A DNA stretch of 35,981 nucleotides from an uncultured Clostridium sp. GTDB lineage: Bacteria > Bacillota > Clostridia > Peptostreptococcales > Peptostreptococcaceae. Below, piece after piece: positions 25,685 to 33,644 of the stretch. A program made the position numbers and the translations under genes. The notes beneath the pieces were generated by a model. It was not told the DNA's origin. It worked only from the letters and a program-made list of their open reading frames with translations, and did not search any database. The number at the start of each line of letters is the position of its first letter. Position 1 is the stretch's first letter. The stretch lies in the NCBI GenBank assembly GCA_945931665.1, contig CAMEPL010000020.1, forward strand, positions 1 to 35,981, in the 5' to 3' direction.

Positions 25685-25714
25685 AAAAAACGCCTCTTGA
25701 AAACTCAAGAGACG
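25685..25714 (-). terminator. T-box terminator 1 (distal from argG)
   Basis: CGTCTCTTGAG-TTT-TCAAGAGGCG then TTTTTTAATT on the minus strand, directly after the first T-box core. Sequence and layout resemble terminator 2, consistent with duplication of the module. Confidence 0.9.
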
Positions 25715-25959
25715 AAATATTTCCGCGTTACCACTCTAATTAATAAGATAAACTTATTCACTCTTCCTTTTAAGGCAAGGCATTCCTATTATCCTACTTA
25801 AGTTCAGATAATATTCTCCAAAGCTCTTTTCATCTACTTCACAATTGCCAAGCTTCCACCATCCTCAGCTCTCTATAAATCTAAAATAAACTACTTTCTT
25901 CTTCAACGAATTTTATATTTTAAGTTTTTTAAATATAAACTTTTCTTATTTATGAGTTA

Positions 25960-25988
25960 ATAATAAATCATTTGGATAAAAATGTCAA
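25960..25988 (-). promoter_or_regulatory. Promoter of the argG T-box transcript
   Basis: Perfect -35 TTGACA (25983-25988), 17-bp spacer, -10 TATTAT (25960-25965) on the minus strand. The start point would be near 25953, giving a leader of roughly 495 nt. The 550-bp gap 25459-26008 is fully explained by this promoter and the T-box. Confidence 0.85.
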
Positions 25989-26008
25989 CTGCATTTTGTA
26001 TATATTAT

Positions 26009-26746
26009 TTAATATTTAACTCTATATAAGAACAATCCTTTGGCTGGAGCAGTTTCTGGTGATTTTGATCTATCTTTTAATTCTAATAGTTCTTTTACTT
26101 CATCTGCACTAATTCTGCCATGTCCAGCGTCTATAAGCGTACCTGCTATTATTCTGACCATATTATATAAAAATCCATTACCCTCTACGTAGATTTCTAT
26201 TATATCATCTTTTTCATTTATAGTAATTGAATAAATTTCTCTAATATGGCTTTTCTTCTTAGATCTAGAAGAACAAAAACTGGTAAAATCATGTTCACCT
26301 ATTAAGACTTTAGCTACTTCCCTCATAGCATCTAAATCAAGCTTTTTTGCTATATGACAAGTGTATTTTCTATTAAACGGATTTGGGTATTCTCTGTTGT
26401 CGATTTTATATAAATACACTTTTCTCTTTGCATTATATCTACTGTGGAATCTATCATCAACTTCTTCAATTTCTCTTATTGCTATTGATTGTGGAAGATA
26501 TTCATATAAATATTTATGTATTTTATTTAATGATAAATTGCAATTAGTCTTAAAGTTCACTACTTGTCCATAAGCGTGAACACCCATATCAGTTCTTCCA
26601 GAACCTATTATCTCTATTTTTTCTCCTGCCATTTGACTTAAAACAGATTCTAACTTACCTTGTATTGTATTTTCATTGTCTTTTAGTTTTTGGAATCCTT
26701 TAAAATTGCTTCCATCATACTCTATTGTCATCTTTATATTTCTCAT
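26009..26746 (-). CDS. truA: tRNA pseudouridine synthase A
   Basis: A 245-residue enzyme that makes pseudouridine at positions 38-40 of tRNA anticodon stems. The catalytic Asp is D53 in GRTDMGVHAYGQV; YDGSNFKGFQ, DRFHSRYNAKRK and the GFLYNMVRIIAGTL block are intact. The AGAGG ribosome-binding site is weak but well placed. It is not in a ribosomal-protein operon here; it stands between the TCS operon and the T-box, so it may be a second truA copy. No terminator is obvious between it and the argG promoter. Confidence 0.95.
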   Translation of the reverse strand: MRNIKMTIEYDGSNFKGFQKLKDNENTIQGKLESVLSQMAGEKIEIIGSGRTDMGVHAYGQVVNFKTNCNLSLNKIHKYLYEYLPQSIAIREIEEVDDRFHSRYNAKRKVYLYKIDNREYPNPFNRKYTCHIAKKLDLDAMREVAKVLIGEHDFTSFCSSRSKKKSHIREIYSITINEKDDIIEIYVEGNGFLYNMVRIIAGTLIDAGHGRISADEVKELLELKDRSKSPETAPAKGLFLYRVKY

Positions 26747-26824
26747 CTTTTGCCTCTTTTCATTTATAATTTAATAATTTAAAACTATAATTATATTTTT
26801 AAATTATTCTTTCAATCTATATAC

Positions 26825-26854
26825 AGAAAAAAATGTGATTAAATCACATTTTTT
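26825..26854 (-). terminator. Terminator built into the end of the kinase gene
   Basis: Minus-strand AAAAAATGTGATT / AATCACATTTTTT hairpin with T-run. The final Met codon and TGA stop of the histidine kinase (stop at 26844-26846) form part of the stem. Confidence 0.85.
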
Positions 26855-28325
26855 CCTCTACAATTGCATCCATTAAATTATTTTTTAAAGTAAAGGTAAT
26901 ACAAGTTCCCTGTCCTTTTTCACTTTCTAGTATCATCTTACCTTTGTGAAGTTTTACTATTTCATTACTAATAGCAAGACCTATACCACTTCCCGATTTA
27001 TTGTAATCTTCTTGGAAGAATTTTTCTAAAACTTTATCTAAGTTTTCTTGTTCTATACCAATTCCATTATCGACTACAGAGAAAGTTGTATATTCATCTC
27101 CTTGGGATAACCTCACAACGACATATCCACCTTCTTCAGTGAATTTAATAGCATTTTGAACAAGATTTATTAAAACTTGTTTAAGTCTATTTTTATCACC
27201 TTGTATATCTACTATTTCGTGTTCCTTTGTGTTAAACTCAGTAAGTAAAGTTATATTTTTTTCATTAGCCTTAACACCAAGCTGATTTACTACGTCTTTT
27301 GCCAGTTTGGTAACATTAACCGAGTCAATTTGAAGTCTTATTCTATCCGATGCTAGACGAGAGAAGTCTAAAAGCTCTTCAACTAAAGTTATTAGTCTCT
27401 CCGTTTCATCTTGTATAATTCCAAGACCTAAATCAAGCTCTTCTCGGCTTATTCCTTCATATCCTAGAGTCTCACTCCAGCCTTTTATAGATGTAAGCGG
27501 AGTTCTAAGCTCATGTGATACAGAAGATATAAACTCTTCTTTTAATTTTCTTGTCTTGTCTATTTCTTTTGCCATATGGTCAAATGTCTTGACCAAATCA
27601 CCTATTTCATCATCATGTAATTTTTCATTTTCTAAGTTTATATTATAATTACCTTGTGCAAGTTGATTAGCTGTTTTTTTCAAGTCTTGTATAGGTCTTA
27701 TTAAAGAGTCTGCAAATCTTAAACTTAAAAGCAGGCATATTAATAATATCACTAGCCCACCTATAGATATAATACATACAACCCTAAAAATAGCATTATC
27801 TGCTTTTTTAAGAGATACACTATATCTAACTACACCTTCTACAACATTATTTACTTTAAGTGGCACAGATACACTCATAATATGATCTTTTGTCTCAGAG
27901 ATTGAGTATATATAGAAATTATAATCGTCACTTCCTGTTAATGCTTTGTTTACATCATCATAATTTACTACATCTCCAGTTTTTATACCATATTCATCAA
28001 GTATAACTTCCTTATTTCTGTTTATAATCTCTATCGCAATAGAAAATTTATCACTACTTTCACCATACCCCGAATTCTGATTTAAGCCTTCTTTTTCTAA
28101 TATATTATTTATTTTATCTTGAAAACTTGTAGAATCCATCCCTGAAGAATCATAGCTGTTTTGAGTGTATCGAACTTGTTGTTCTAAGTAAGATTTTGCC
28201 ATACTATAATAATATTCTTTCATATAAAACATGAATAAAGCTTCAAATAAGGCAACAGTAATTATAATCATGATGAAATAATATTTTACTACTCTTTTCC
28301 TCAAACCATCTAAATGTAATATCAA
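26844..28325 (-). CDS. Sensor histidine kinase (OmpR-family partner)
   Basis: A 493-residue membrane kinase. TM1 is about residues 15-35, an extracytoplasmic sensor domain about 36-180, TM2 about 181-203, then HAMP (about 203-257), HisKA with H271 in SSVSHELRTP, and HATPase_c motifs NLVQNAIKFTEEGG, VDNGIGIEQENLDKV, FFQED and GSGIGLAI. It begins 2 bp after the response regulator stop codon. The sensor region is long enough for a Cache/PAS-like fold, but the signal is unknown; its operon partner lipoprotein could feed into it. Confidence 0.92.
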   Translation of the reverse strand: MILHLDGLRKRVVKYYFIMIIITVALFEALFMFYMKEYYYSMAKSYLEQQVRYTQNSYDSSGMDSTSFQDKINNILEKEGLNQNSGYGESSDKFSIAIEIINRNKEVILDEYGIKTGDVVNYDDVNKALTGSDDYNFYIYSISETKDHIMSVSVPLKVNNVVEGVVRYSVSLKKADNAIFRVVCIISIGGLVILLICLLLSLRFADSLIRPIQDLKKTANQLAQGNYNINLENEKLHDDEIGDLVKTFDHMAKEIDKTRKLKEEFISSVSHELRTPLTSIKGWSETLGYEGISREELDLGLGIIQDETERLITLVEELLDFSRLASDRIRLQIDSVNVTKLAKDVVNQLGVKANEKNITLLTEFNTKEHEIVDIQGDKNRLKQVLINLVQNAIKFTEEGGYVVVRLSQGDEYTTFSVVDNGIGIEQENLDKVLEKFFQEDYNKSGSGIGLAISNEIVKLHKGKMILESEKGQGTCITFTLKNNLMDAIVEEKM

Positions 28326-28327
28326 GT

Positions 28328-29026
28328 TTAGTCTTCCTTTCTAAAGCAATATCCATATCCCCAAATAGTTTGTATATACTTTGGTTTTGATGGATCATCT
28401 TCTATTTTATTTCTTATTCTTCTAATATTTACGTCTACTATTTTAAAATCATATAAGTAGTTATTTCCCCAAACTTCAGTTAGTATTTGGTCTCTACTTA
28501 AAGATTGTTTTGCATTTACCATTAAGTATTTAACTATAGAGAACTCTGTTGGAGTTAATTCAATTTCTCTACCATCTTTAAATAATTTTCTCTTATCTAA
28601 ATCAAGGACAAATGGCTCTGATACTATTTTATTTAACTTCATAGAACTTTCTTCTTTTTTGACTCTTCTAAGAAGTGCTGCAACCCTCATCAACAATTCC
28701 TTTATGCTGAATGGTTTTACTATATAATCATCAGCACCAGATATAAATCCTTCTAGCTTGTCTTCTTCTTGAGCTTTTGCAGTAAGCATTATTATACCAA
28801 CTTGGTCAAATTTTTGTCTTATATATTTGCAAACTTCTATCCCACTCATATCAGGAAGCATTACGTCTAAAAGCGCTATTGAAATATCGTTGTGTTCTGT
28901 TATCTTTTCTATCGCCTCACTACCGCTACCTGCTTCTATTATTTCATAACCTTCCCTTTTTAAATTTATACTAACGAAACTTCTTATACCTATTTCGTCT
29001 TCTAAAACCAATATCTTTTCTTTCAT
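28328..29026 (-). CDS. OmpR-family response regulator
   Basis: A 232-residue regulator. The receiver domain has the acidic pocket LEDE (E9-D10), phospho-acceptor D54 (ALLDVMLPD), T82 (LTAKAQ) and K104 (VKPF). The DNA-binding winged helix at the C-terminus has the classic ELTPTEFSIVKYLM and the VDVNIRRIRNKIEDDPSKP with WGYGYCF. It resembles the VanR/ResD/WalR group. It lies 22 bp after the lipoprotein gene and just before the kinase. No obvious tandem target repeats are seen upstream of the operon. Confidence 0.95.
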   Translation of the reverse strand: MKEKILVLEDEIGIRSFVSINLKREGYEIIEAGSGSEAIEKITEHNDISIALLDVMLPDMSGIEVCKYIRQKFDQVGIIMLTAKAQEEDKLEGFISGADDYIVKPFSIKELLMRVAALLRRVKKEESSMKLNKIVSEPFVLDLDKRKLFKDGREIELTPTEFSIVKYLMVNAKQSLSRDQILTEVWGNNYLYDFKIVDVNIRRIRNKIEDDPSKPKYIQTIWGYGYCFRKED

Positions 29027-29048
29027 ATTCCATCCTCCATTAGAATTA

Positions 29049-30449
29049 TTATTTTATTGCTGAAAAATAATCTTTTAATATTTCTATATTTAAATCAAGT
29101 TTCTTCATCTCTGTCATATTCATATCAGAAACAGAGAATATATATTTATCTGATTCATAAACATTATTACCTGTCTTGCTTATATTTTTTGTATCATCAA
29201 CTATTGTTTTTTCTGTTACATTAAGAGTAAATAATAGTTTTCTCTCATGAGGCGATGTTTCTGAATAAGTATTTGTTGAATTATAATAAAAATTAAATAC
29301 TTTATAATTTCCACTTCTATTTTCAGTATCTTCAATTACAGATAGTTTTCCAACTAAATTATTTGGTATTAAAAATCTGAAATTAGCTTCATAATTATAA
29401 TAAATTTGGCTTACAAATATTACATCAGCATCTTCACCTTGTTTTCCATTGTATTTATTCCAGCTTATTATAAGACTAGTTGGAAATGTACTAGTTGATA
29501 AAGTATCAATTGTAACACTGCTTAACTCTATTTTTGGTATGTTAGTTATTCCATCGTTATTAACATCTTCAAAAGGTATAAAGTATCCATTTTTTATTTG
29601 TGATTTTGTATCTCCAAATGCATTTACTAATTCTTTATCTTGCAAATATACAACTTGAGTTGTATATCCTGTATCTTCATTATTAGGCAAACTTAAAAAT
29701 AATGCCTTATCCTTAGAAGATATATTTCCTACAGATATTTCTATATCTTCAAAGTTTCGTATATTTTCAAAAACTAATCTATCTAAAATAGATATTTGGT
29801 TGTCTTTAAAATGACATATATTTAAATCCATCTCTTTGCTTTTATAATTATAATTATAAACTACTAATTCTAAAGTATTATCGTCATCTAAATCATCTAC
29901 TAGTACGCCTAATTTTGTAAAATCATCTTTATTAAAATAATCATAATTTTCATTAGAAATAAGCTCTTTTATTTCTCCCTCTTCATATCTACATATATTA
30001 AGAGTTATTATATTTTTATCTTGAATAAGTAAAATTATCTCCTTATTCCCATCATTATCTAAATCATAAAAATTGGCATATTCAATCTTATTTCCATGCT
30101 TAGTATATGATATGTCATTACTTTCATTATCATTTAAATTTAATACAGTAAATCCAACTTCATTTCTTATATCTTCCCTTTTTTCAAAAAATACTATCTC
30201 ATCTTTTTTATCATTATTTAAATCAATCTCATTTATCTTTCCTACCTCTATAGAGTTAGAAGGTAAAGTCAAATCAGCACTACCTGCAATTATTTTTACA
30301 TTTTCTGATATTTCTCTTTTCTCTTCGTTGTATATAGGCAATTCATCAAATAAATTTATAGGGTTGTTCTCTACATTTTCACTTTTATAACACCCTGTAC
30401 TAAATATAGTAACTAGAGATAACACACCTATTAATTTTAATAGCCTCAT
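29049..30449 (-). CDS. Lipoprotein with FG-GAP/calcium-loop-like repeats
   Basis: A 466-residue exported protein. The signal peptide ends in FSTGC with the lipidated Cys at C20. At least four Asp-rich loops of DxNxDxxxE type occur in regular spacing (DLNNDKKDE at about 76, DLDNDGNKE at 129, DLDDDNTLE at 186, DVNNDGITN at 295), each before a beta-strand, as in FG-GAP/VCBS-like propeller repeats that bind Ca. It is the first gene of an operon with a response regulator and a histidine kinase; an extracytoplasmic ligand sensor or modulator of the kinase is a reasonable inference. Ribosome-binding site AGGAGGA. Confidence 0.85.
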   Translation of the reverse strand: MRLLKLIGVLSLVTIFSTGCYKSENVENNPINLFDELPIYNEEKREISENVKIIAGSADLTLPSNSIEVGKINEIDLNNDKKDEIVFFEKREDIRNEVGFTVLNLNDNESNDISYTKHGNKIEYANFYDLDNDGNKEIILLIQDKNIITLNICRYEEGEIKELISNENYDYFNKDDFTKLGVLVDDLDDDNTLELVVYNYNYKSKEMDLNICHFKDNQISILDRLVFENIRNFEDIEISVGNISSKDKALFLSLPNNEDTGYTTQVVYLQDKELVNAFGDTKSQIKNGYFIPFEDVNNDGITNIPKIELSSVTIDTLSTSTFPTSLIISWNKYNGKQGEDADVIFVSQIYYNYEANFRFLIPNNLVGKLSVIEDTENRSGNYKVFNFYYNSTNTYSETSPHERKLLFTLNVTEKTIVDDTKNISKTGNNVYESDKYIFSVSDMNMTEMKKLDLNIEILKDYFSAIK

Positions 30450-30504
30450 GCTTATCCTCCTATTCGTCTAATATATTATATTTAAATTTTTTCTATACTT
30501 TATA

Positions 30505-30532
30505 ATTATACAATAATTAATAAAAAAATCAA
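30505..30532 (-). promoter_or_regulatory. Candidate promoter of the lipoprotein-regulator-kinase operon
   Basis: -35 TTGATT (30527-30532), 16-bp spacer, perfect -10 TATAAT (30505-30510) on the minus strand, about 55 bp upstream of the lipoprotein ATG. The -35 box touches the terminator of the upstream Lys-rich gene. Confidence 0.55.
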
Positions 30533-30580
30533 AAGAGTTGTGCATTAAATGATTAAAATAATCACTTACGACAACTCTTT
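30532..30580 (-). terminator. Terminator of the Lys-rich gene
   Basis: AAAGAGTTGT / ACAACTCTTT outer stem with an inner TGATT / AATCA stem, followed on the minus strand by TTTTGATTTTTTTATT. It lies 13 bp after the stop codon. Confidence 0.87.
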
Positions 30581-30593
30581 AAGCTAAAACCTA

Positions 30594-31241
30594 TTATCTA
30601 TCAAAATTTTCATCAGACCAAATTATATTTTTATCTCCCACATCCATATTGTCTTGAACTTCTTGTTCTGCTTCTTCACCTCTATAAGGAATATTTTCTG
30701 TTTCCTCTATTTCTTCATTTTCTTCTAAAGTAGTTTGATCTACTTCCTTTATATTTAAAGCTTCTTCATTATTTTGTGATTGTTTTCTATGTTTGTGTAC
30801 TCTTTTCTTAGTATTTTTATGTCCTGCTTTATTTGTAGTATTTTCAGCAGTATCTTGTTTTTCTTGTGTACTTTGTTTTTTGTGGTGTTGTCTTGGTCTA
30901 GTTTTTTTAGATTTCTTTTGTCCTGTAGGTTGAGTAGTTTCTTCTACTTCTTGGTTGTTCTTTTTATTTTTACTTACCTTAGGTTCCATTTCTTCTTGTG
31001 GTTCTTCTTGTGCATTTTTATGATTTTTCTTTGATTTTTTACCTACATTAAATTTGAAACTATTTTTTTTGACTCTTTTTCGTGGTTGGTTTTTGCCTTC
31101 TTGTATATTAAACTCTTCTTTTCTTTCTTCTGGAACAAGATCATTTAAAATCACGTCGTTGTATTTTTCTTCATATTGAGTAGTTGTATTATTTTCAATA
31201 TTTTTATTTTTGGAATTCTTTTTATTATGTTTTGCTCTCAT
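30594..31241 (-). CDS. Lys/Gln/Glu-rich, largely disordered basic protein
   Basis: The start is set at ATG 31241 because GGAGGTG precedes it; the upstream frame to 31316 has no signal. The 215-residue product is almost entirely polar: repeats of KK/NKK/HKK/TKK and QEE with no hydrophobic core, then an acidic tail ending NIIWSDENFDR. It probably binds RNA or DNA, or another polyanion; no family is recognised. It is the last gene after larE and the THUMP methyltransferase, but its ribosome-binding site lies in a hairpin that also contains the 3' end region of the upstream transcript. Confidence 0.8.
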   Translation of the reverse strand: MRAKHNKKNSKNKNIENNTTTQYEEKYNDVILNDLVPEERKEEFNIQEGKNQPRKRVKKNSFKFNVGKKSKKNHKNAQEEPQEEMEPKVSKNKKNNQEVEETTQPTGQKKSKKTRPRQHHKKQSTQEKQDTAENTTNKAGHKNTKKRVHKHRKQSQNNEEALNIKEVDQTTLEENEEIEETENIPYRGEEAEQEVQDNMDVGDKNIIWSDENFDR

Positions 31242-31252
31242 TATAAAATAAC

Positions 31253-31325
31253 ACCTCCAAAATGCTATATAATATTTATATTTAAAGAATTCTATTTTTA
31301 TTCTTTTTTTAAGCATCTTGGAGGT
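31253..31325 (-). promoter_or_regulatory. Hairpin sequestering the ribosome-binding site of the Lys-rich gene
   Basis: On the minus-strand RNA, ACCTCCAAGATGCT (31312-31325) pairs with AGCATTTTGGAGGT (31253-31266) over 14 bp with one G-U. The 3' arm is exactly the Shine-Dalgarno region. The 5' arm lies 6 nt after the stop of the methyltransferase gene; the loop is about 45 nt, AT-rich. In the folded state translation of the Lys-rich protein would be blocked unless a ribosome finishing the upstream gene, a protein or heat opens it. Confidence 0.75.
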
Positions 31326-31331
31326 AATTAA

Positions 31332-32477
31332 TTATTTTCTAGGCGGTTTTGGCCCTGGATATTGGTATAAATAACTTTTTAGCATACCATTGTATAGTTT
31401 TCTTTTTCTCGTTGCATCTTGGCCAAATTCACTTTCAAAATCTTCATAAGAAGTTATTAAATAATATGACCAATTTTTTAATTTTCTAAATGCATAGCCA
31501 AGTTGTTTGTAAAGCATTTTTACAGAATCAACATCTTCAAGTCTCTCACCATATGGTGGGTTTGTAACGATAAATCCGTATTCTTCATCACTTGTAAATT
31601 CTGTAGCGTCACCTACATTAAATTCTATATAATCTGCAACACCTGCTATTTCTGCATTTTCTCTAGCTATTTCTATAACTTCTTCGTCTATATCGTATCC
31701 GTATATTTTAAATTCGATATCTTCATTTATCATATCATAAGCTTCTCTTCTAGTATCCCACCAGATTTTTTTATCTAGTGTTCTCCATTTTTCAGATATA
31801 AACTCACGATTAAGCCCTGGAGCCATGTTTATTCCCATCATAGCTGCCTCTATTAATAATGTTCCCGAACCACATAGAGGGTCAACTAGAGTTCTGCCTG
31901 GTCTCCATGGAGTTAAATACATTATCCCAGCTGCTAGAGTCTCTCTTATTGGAGCTTTATTAGCTTTTTCTCTGTATCCTCTTTTGTGAAGAGCAACTCC
32001 TGTTGTATCGATTGTAAGAGTTACTTTGTCTTTATGTATAAATACATATATAGGATATTTTTCTTTGTCTTCTTTTATTAATCCAGTTTCCATATAGCTC
32101 TTTTTAAGACTTTCAACTACTGCCTTTTTAACTATAGATTGTATATCTGGTATTGAGTGTAATTTTGATTTTATCGAAGACGCCTTTGTTATTGGGAATT
32201 GAGCTCCATATGGGATGTATTTTGCCCAATTTATTCTCTTTGTTCCCTCGAATAATTCGTCGAAACTTTTCGCCTCGAATTCAGCTATTTTAAGGTGAAC
32301 TCTCTCTGCACATCTAAGCCACATATTTGCTTTTGCAATTCCGTATTGATCAGTTTTATATGTAACCCTTCCGTCTTCTGTTTTAACAATTTCAAATCCT
32401 AAGTTTTTAATTTCGTTTGATAGCATTTTTTCCATTCCAAAAAAGCACGGCGAAATTAAAGTGTATCCTTTTTCCAT
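31332..32477 (-). CDS. THUMP-domain class I SAM-dependent RNA methyltransferase (RlmL N-terminal/YpsC-like)
   Basis: A 381-residue enzyme of the YpsC/RlmL-N family, predicted to methylate guanine N2 in 23S rRNA (the m2G2445 site) or a related target. A THUMP domain (about residues 45-160) comes first. DPLCGSGTLLIEAA (199-212) binds SAM and TNPPYGERL (305-313) is the catalytic NPPY motif. It begins 22 bp after larE, with AAAGGAT as its ribosome-binding site. The product's exact nucleoside is inferred from the family. Confidence 0.9.
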   Translation of the reverse strand: MEKGYTLISPCFFGMEKMLSNEIKNLGFEIVKTEDGRVTYKTDQYGIAKANMWLRCAERVHLKIAEFEAKSFDELFEGTKRINWAKYIPYGAQFPITKASSIKSKLHSIPDIQSIVKKAVVESLKKSYMETGLIKEDKEKYPIYVFIHKDKVTLTIDTTGVALHKRGYREKANKAPIRETLAAGIMYLTPWRPGRTLVDPLCGSGTLLIEAAMMGINMAPGLNREFISEKWRTLDKKIWWDTRREAYDMINEDIEFKIYGYDIDEEVIEIARENAEIAGVADYIEFNVGDATEFTSDEEYGFIVTNPPYGERLEDVDSVKMLYKQLGYAFRKLKNWSYYLITSYEDFESEFGQDATRKRKLYNGMLKSYLYQYPGPKPPRK

Positions 32478-32498
32478 TTATGAATCTAATCCTTTCGT

Positions 32499-33296
32499 CT
32501 AATTATTTAAGCTTCCCATTTGATATCCATTTAAATCTAATGTTACATATTTAAATCCAATTTCTTTAAGTTTATTATGTACATTTTTCATCATTTCATC
32601 ATCGAAAAACTTATGCATTTCATCTTTAGCCACTTCTATTCTGGCTATATCGTTATGTAATCTAACTCTATATTGTCTAAAACCTAAATCTTGAAGATAG
32701 TTTTCAGCTGCTTCTACTAATTTAAGTTTTTCTTTCGTGATTTTATCTCCATAAGGAATCCTACTTGCAAGACATGCAAAAGAAGGTTTATTATATGTAT
32801 TTAAATTAAGTCGCTTTGACAAAATTCTTATTTCTTCTTTTGTAAGAGAGCTGTCTTTTAATGGACTTACTACTTGTAATTCTTCAAGAGCTTTAAGCCC
32901 CGGTCTAAAATCGCCCAAATCGCTCACATTAGTTCCGTCTAAGACATATTTTACATTGTTTTTAACTGCATAGTCTTTAATCATATTGAAAACTGCGCAT
33001 TTACAATAATAACATCTTTTTTTGCTATTTTCAATAAAACCTTTTTCGTCGAAATTTTCTACTTTTATTACTTCATGCTTTACTCCAAATTCTTTGGTAT
33101 ACTGCTTTGCTTCTTCTATTTCTCTATCTGAATGCATCATAGCGTGTATAGTTACAGCAATAGCATTTTCTCCTAATTCATCACTCGCCACTTTAAGTAA
33201 AAAGTTGCTATCAACTCCACCAGAATAAGCTATTACAACTTTTTTCATTTCTCTCAATTTACTTTTTAATAATTCGTATTTTTCATCTATATTCAT
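32499..33296 (-). CDS. larE: LarE-type sacrificial sulfur transferase (nickel-pincer cofactor synthesis)
   Basis: A 265-residue PP-loop ATPase. SGGVDS is at 25-30. PSFACLASRIPYG contains C175, matching the sacrificial Cys176 of the Lactiplantibacillus enzyme. An additional CYYCKC (C95, C98, C100) resembles versions that bind an Fe-S cluster and carry sulfur catalytically. LarE gives sulfur to the pincer precursor made by LarB and matured by LarC; neither is in the window. The only LarA-superfamily gene here is at 9606-10880. Good AAGGTGG ribosome-binding site. Confidence 0.9.
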   Translation of the reverse strand: MNIDEKYELLKSKLREMKKVVIAYSGGVDSNFLLKVASDELGENAIAVTIHAMMHSDREIEEAKQYTKEFGVKHEVIKVENFDEKGFIENSKKRCYYCKCAVFNMIKDYAVKNNVKYVLDGTNVSDLGDFRPGLKALEELQVVSPLKDSSLTKEEIRILSKRLNLNTYNKPSFACLASRIPYGDKITKEKLKLVEAAENYLQDLGFRQYRVRLHNDIARIEVAKDEMHKFFDDEMMKNVHNKLKEIGFKYVTLDLNGYQMGSLNN

Positions 33297-33461
33297 GATT
33301 ATCCACCTTCTTATATTTATCTAATTTAACCTACAGTAATTATATATTAAAGATACAATTTACTTCTATATAAATCTTTTTTTAATTAAAAAAGATTTTT
33401 AAATTGTAAGGAAATTCTATATTATCTGATTTGTGGATAATTTATAATTTCCAACTTATTA

Positions 33462-33509
33462 ACTTGAGCAACGGAATCTTCGATTCGTTGGCGACATGAA
33501 CGAAGTGAA
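33462..33509 (-). repeat. 48-bp dispersed repeat, copy C
   Basis: Reverse-complement copy of the unit at 8953-9048; it matches copy B at about 42 of 48 positions. Both hairpin arms (CAACGAATC / GATTCCGTTG) are conserved, and differences lie mainly outside the stem. The rest of the 347-bp gap 33297-33644 holds only an A/T-rich region and the promoter of the 78-residue gene. Confidence 0.85.
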
Positions 33510-33582
33510 TTTTTTTATGTAATTTTATAATTCATATTTATTTTATATGAAATACTTGTTTTAAATTTAATTATATAGAGCG

Positions 33583-33611
33583 TTTAAATTTTATCCAAAT
33601 TGTGGTATTAT
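33583..33611 (+). promoter_or_regulatory. Candidate promoter of the 78-residue gene
   Basis: -35-like TTTAAA (33583-33588), 17-bp spacer, -10 TATTAT (33606-33611). Weak -35; supported mainly by spacing and by lying 34 bp from the ATG. Confidence 0.4.
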
Positions 33612-33644
33612 AATTTTATATTTAATATTTGGGAGGAATTGACA

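Larger units (their letters stand above)
25570..25910 (-). promoter_or_regulatory. T-box leader of argG with two antiterminator/terminator modules
   Basis: The minus-strand RNA has one Stem I: AAGTAG S-turn (25891-25896), GGTGGAAG distal segment (25853-25860) and the CTTTGGAG end (25816-25823). The candidate specifier is AGA (Arg, 25825-25827); AAG (25826-25828) is the alternative register. Two T-box core sequences follow: GAGTGGTAACGCGG (25723-25736) and GAGTGGTACCGCG (25612-25624), each with its own terminator. Only about 60 nt separates terminator 1 from core 2, too little for a second Stem I, so the second module is a partial duplicate. Confidence 0.9.

Noticed and set aside
31242-31316. 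Longer N-terminus of the Lys-rich protein
   Set aside because: The extension has no ribosome-binding site and lies in the RNA hairpin loop; the ATG at 31241 has GGAGGTG.
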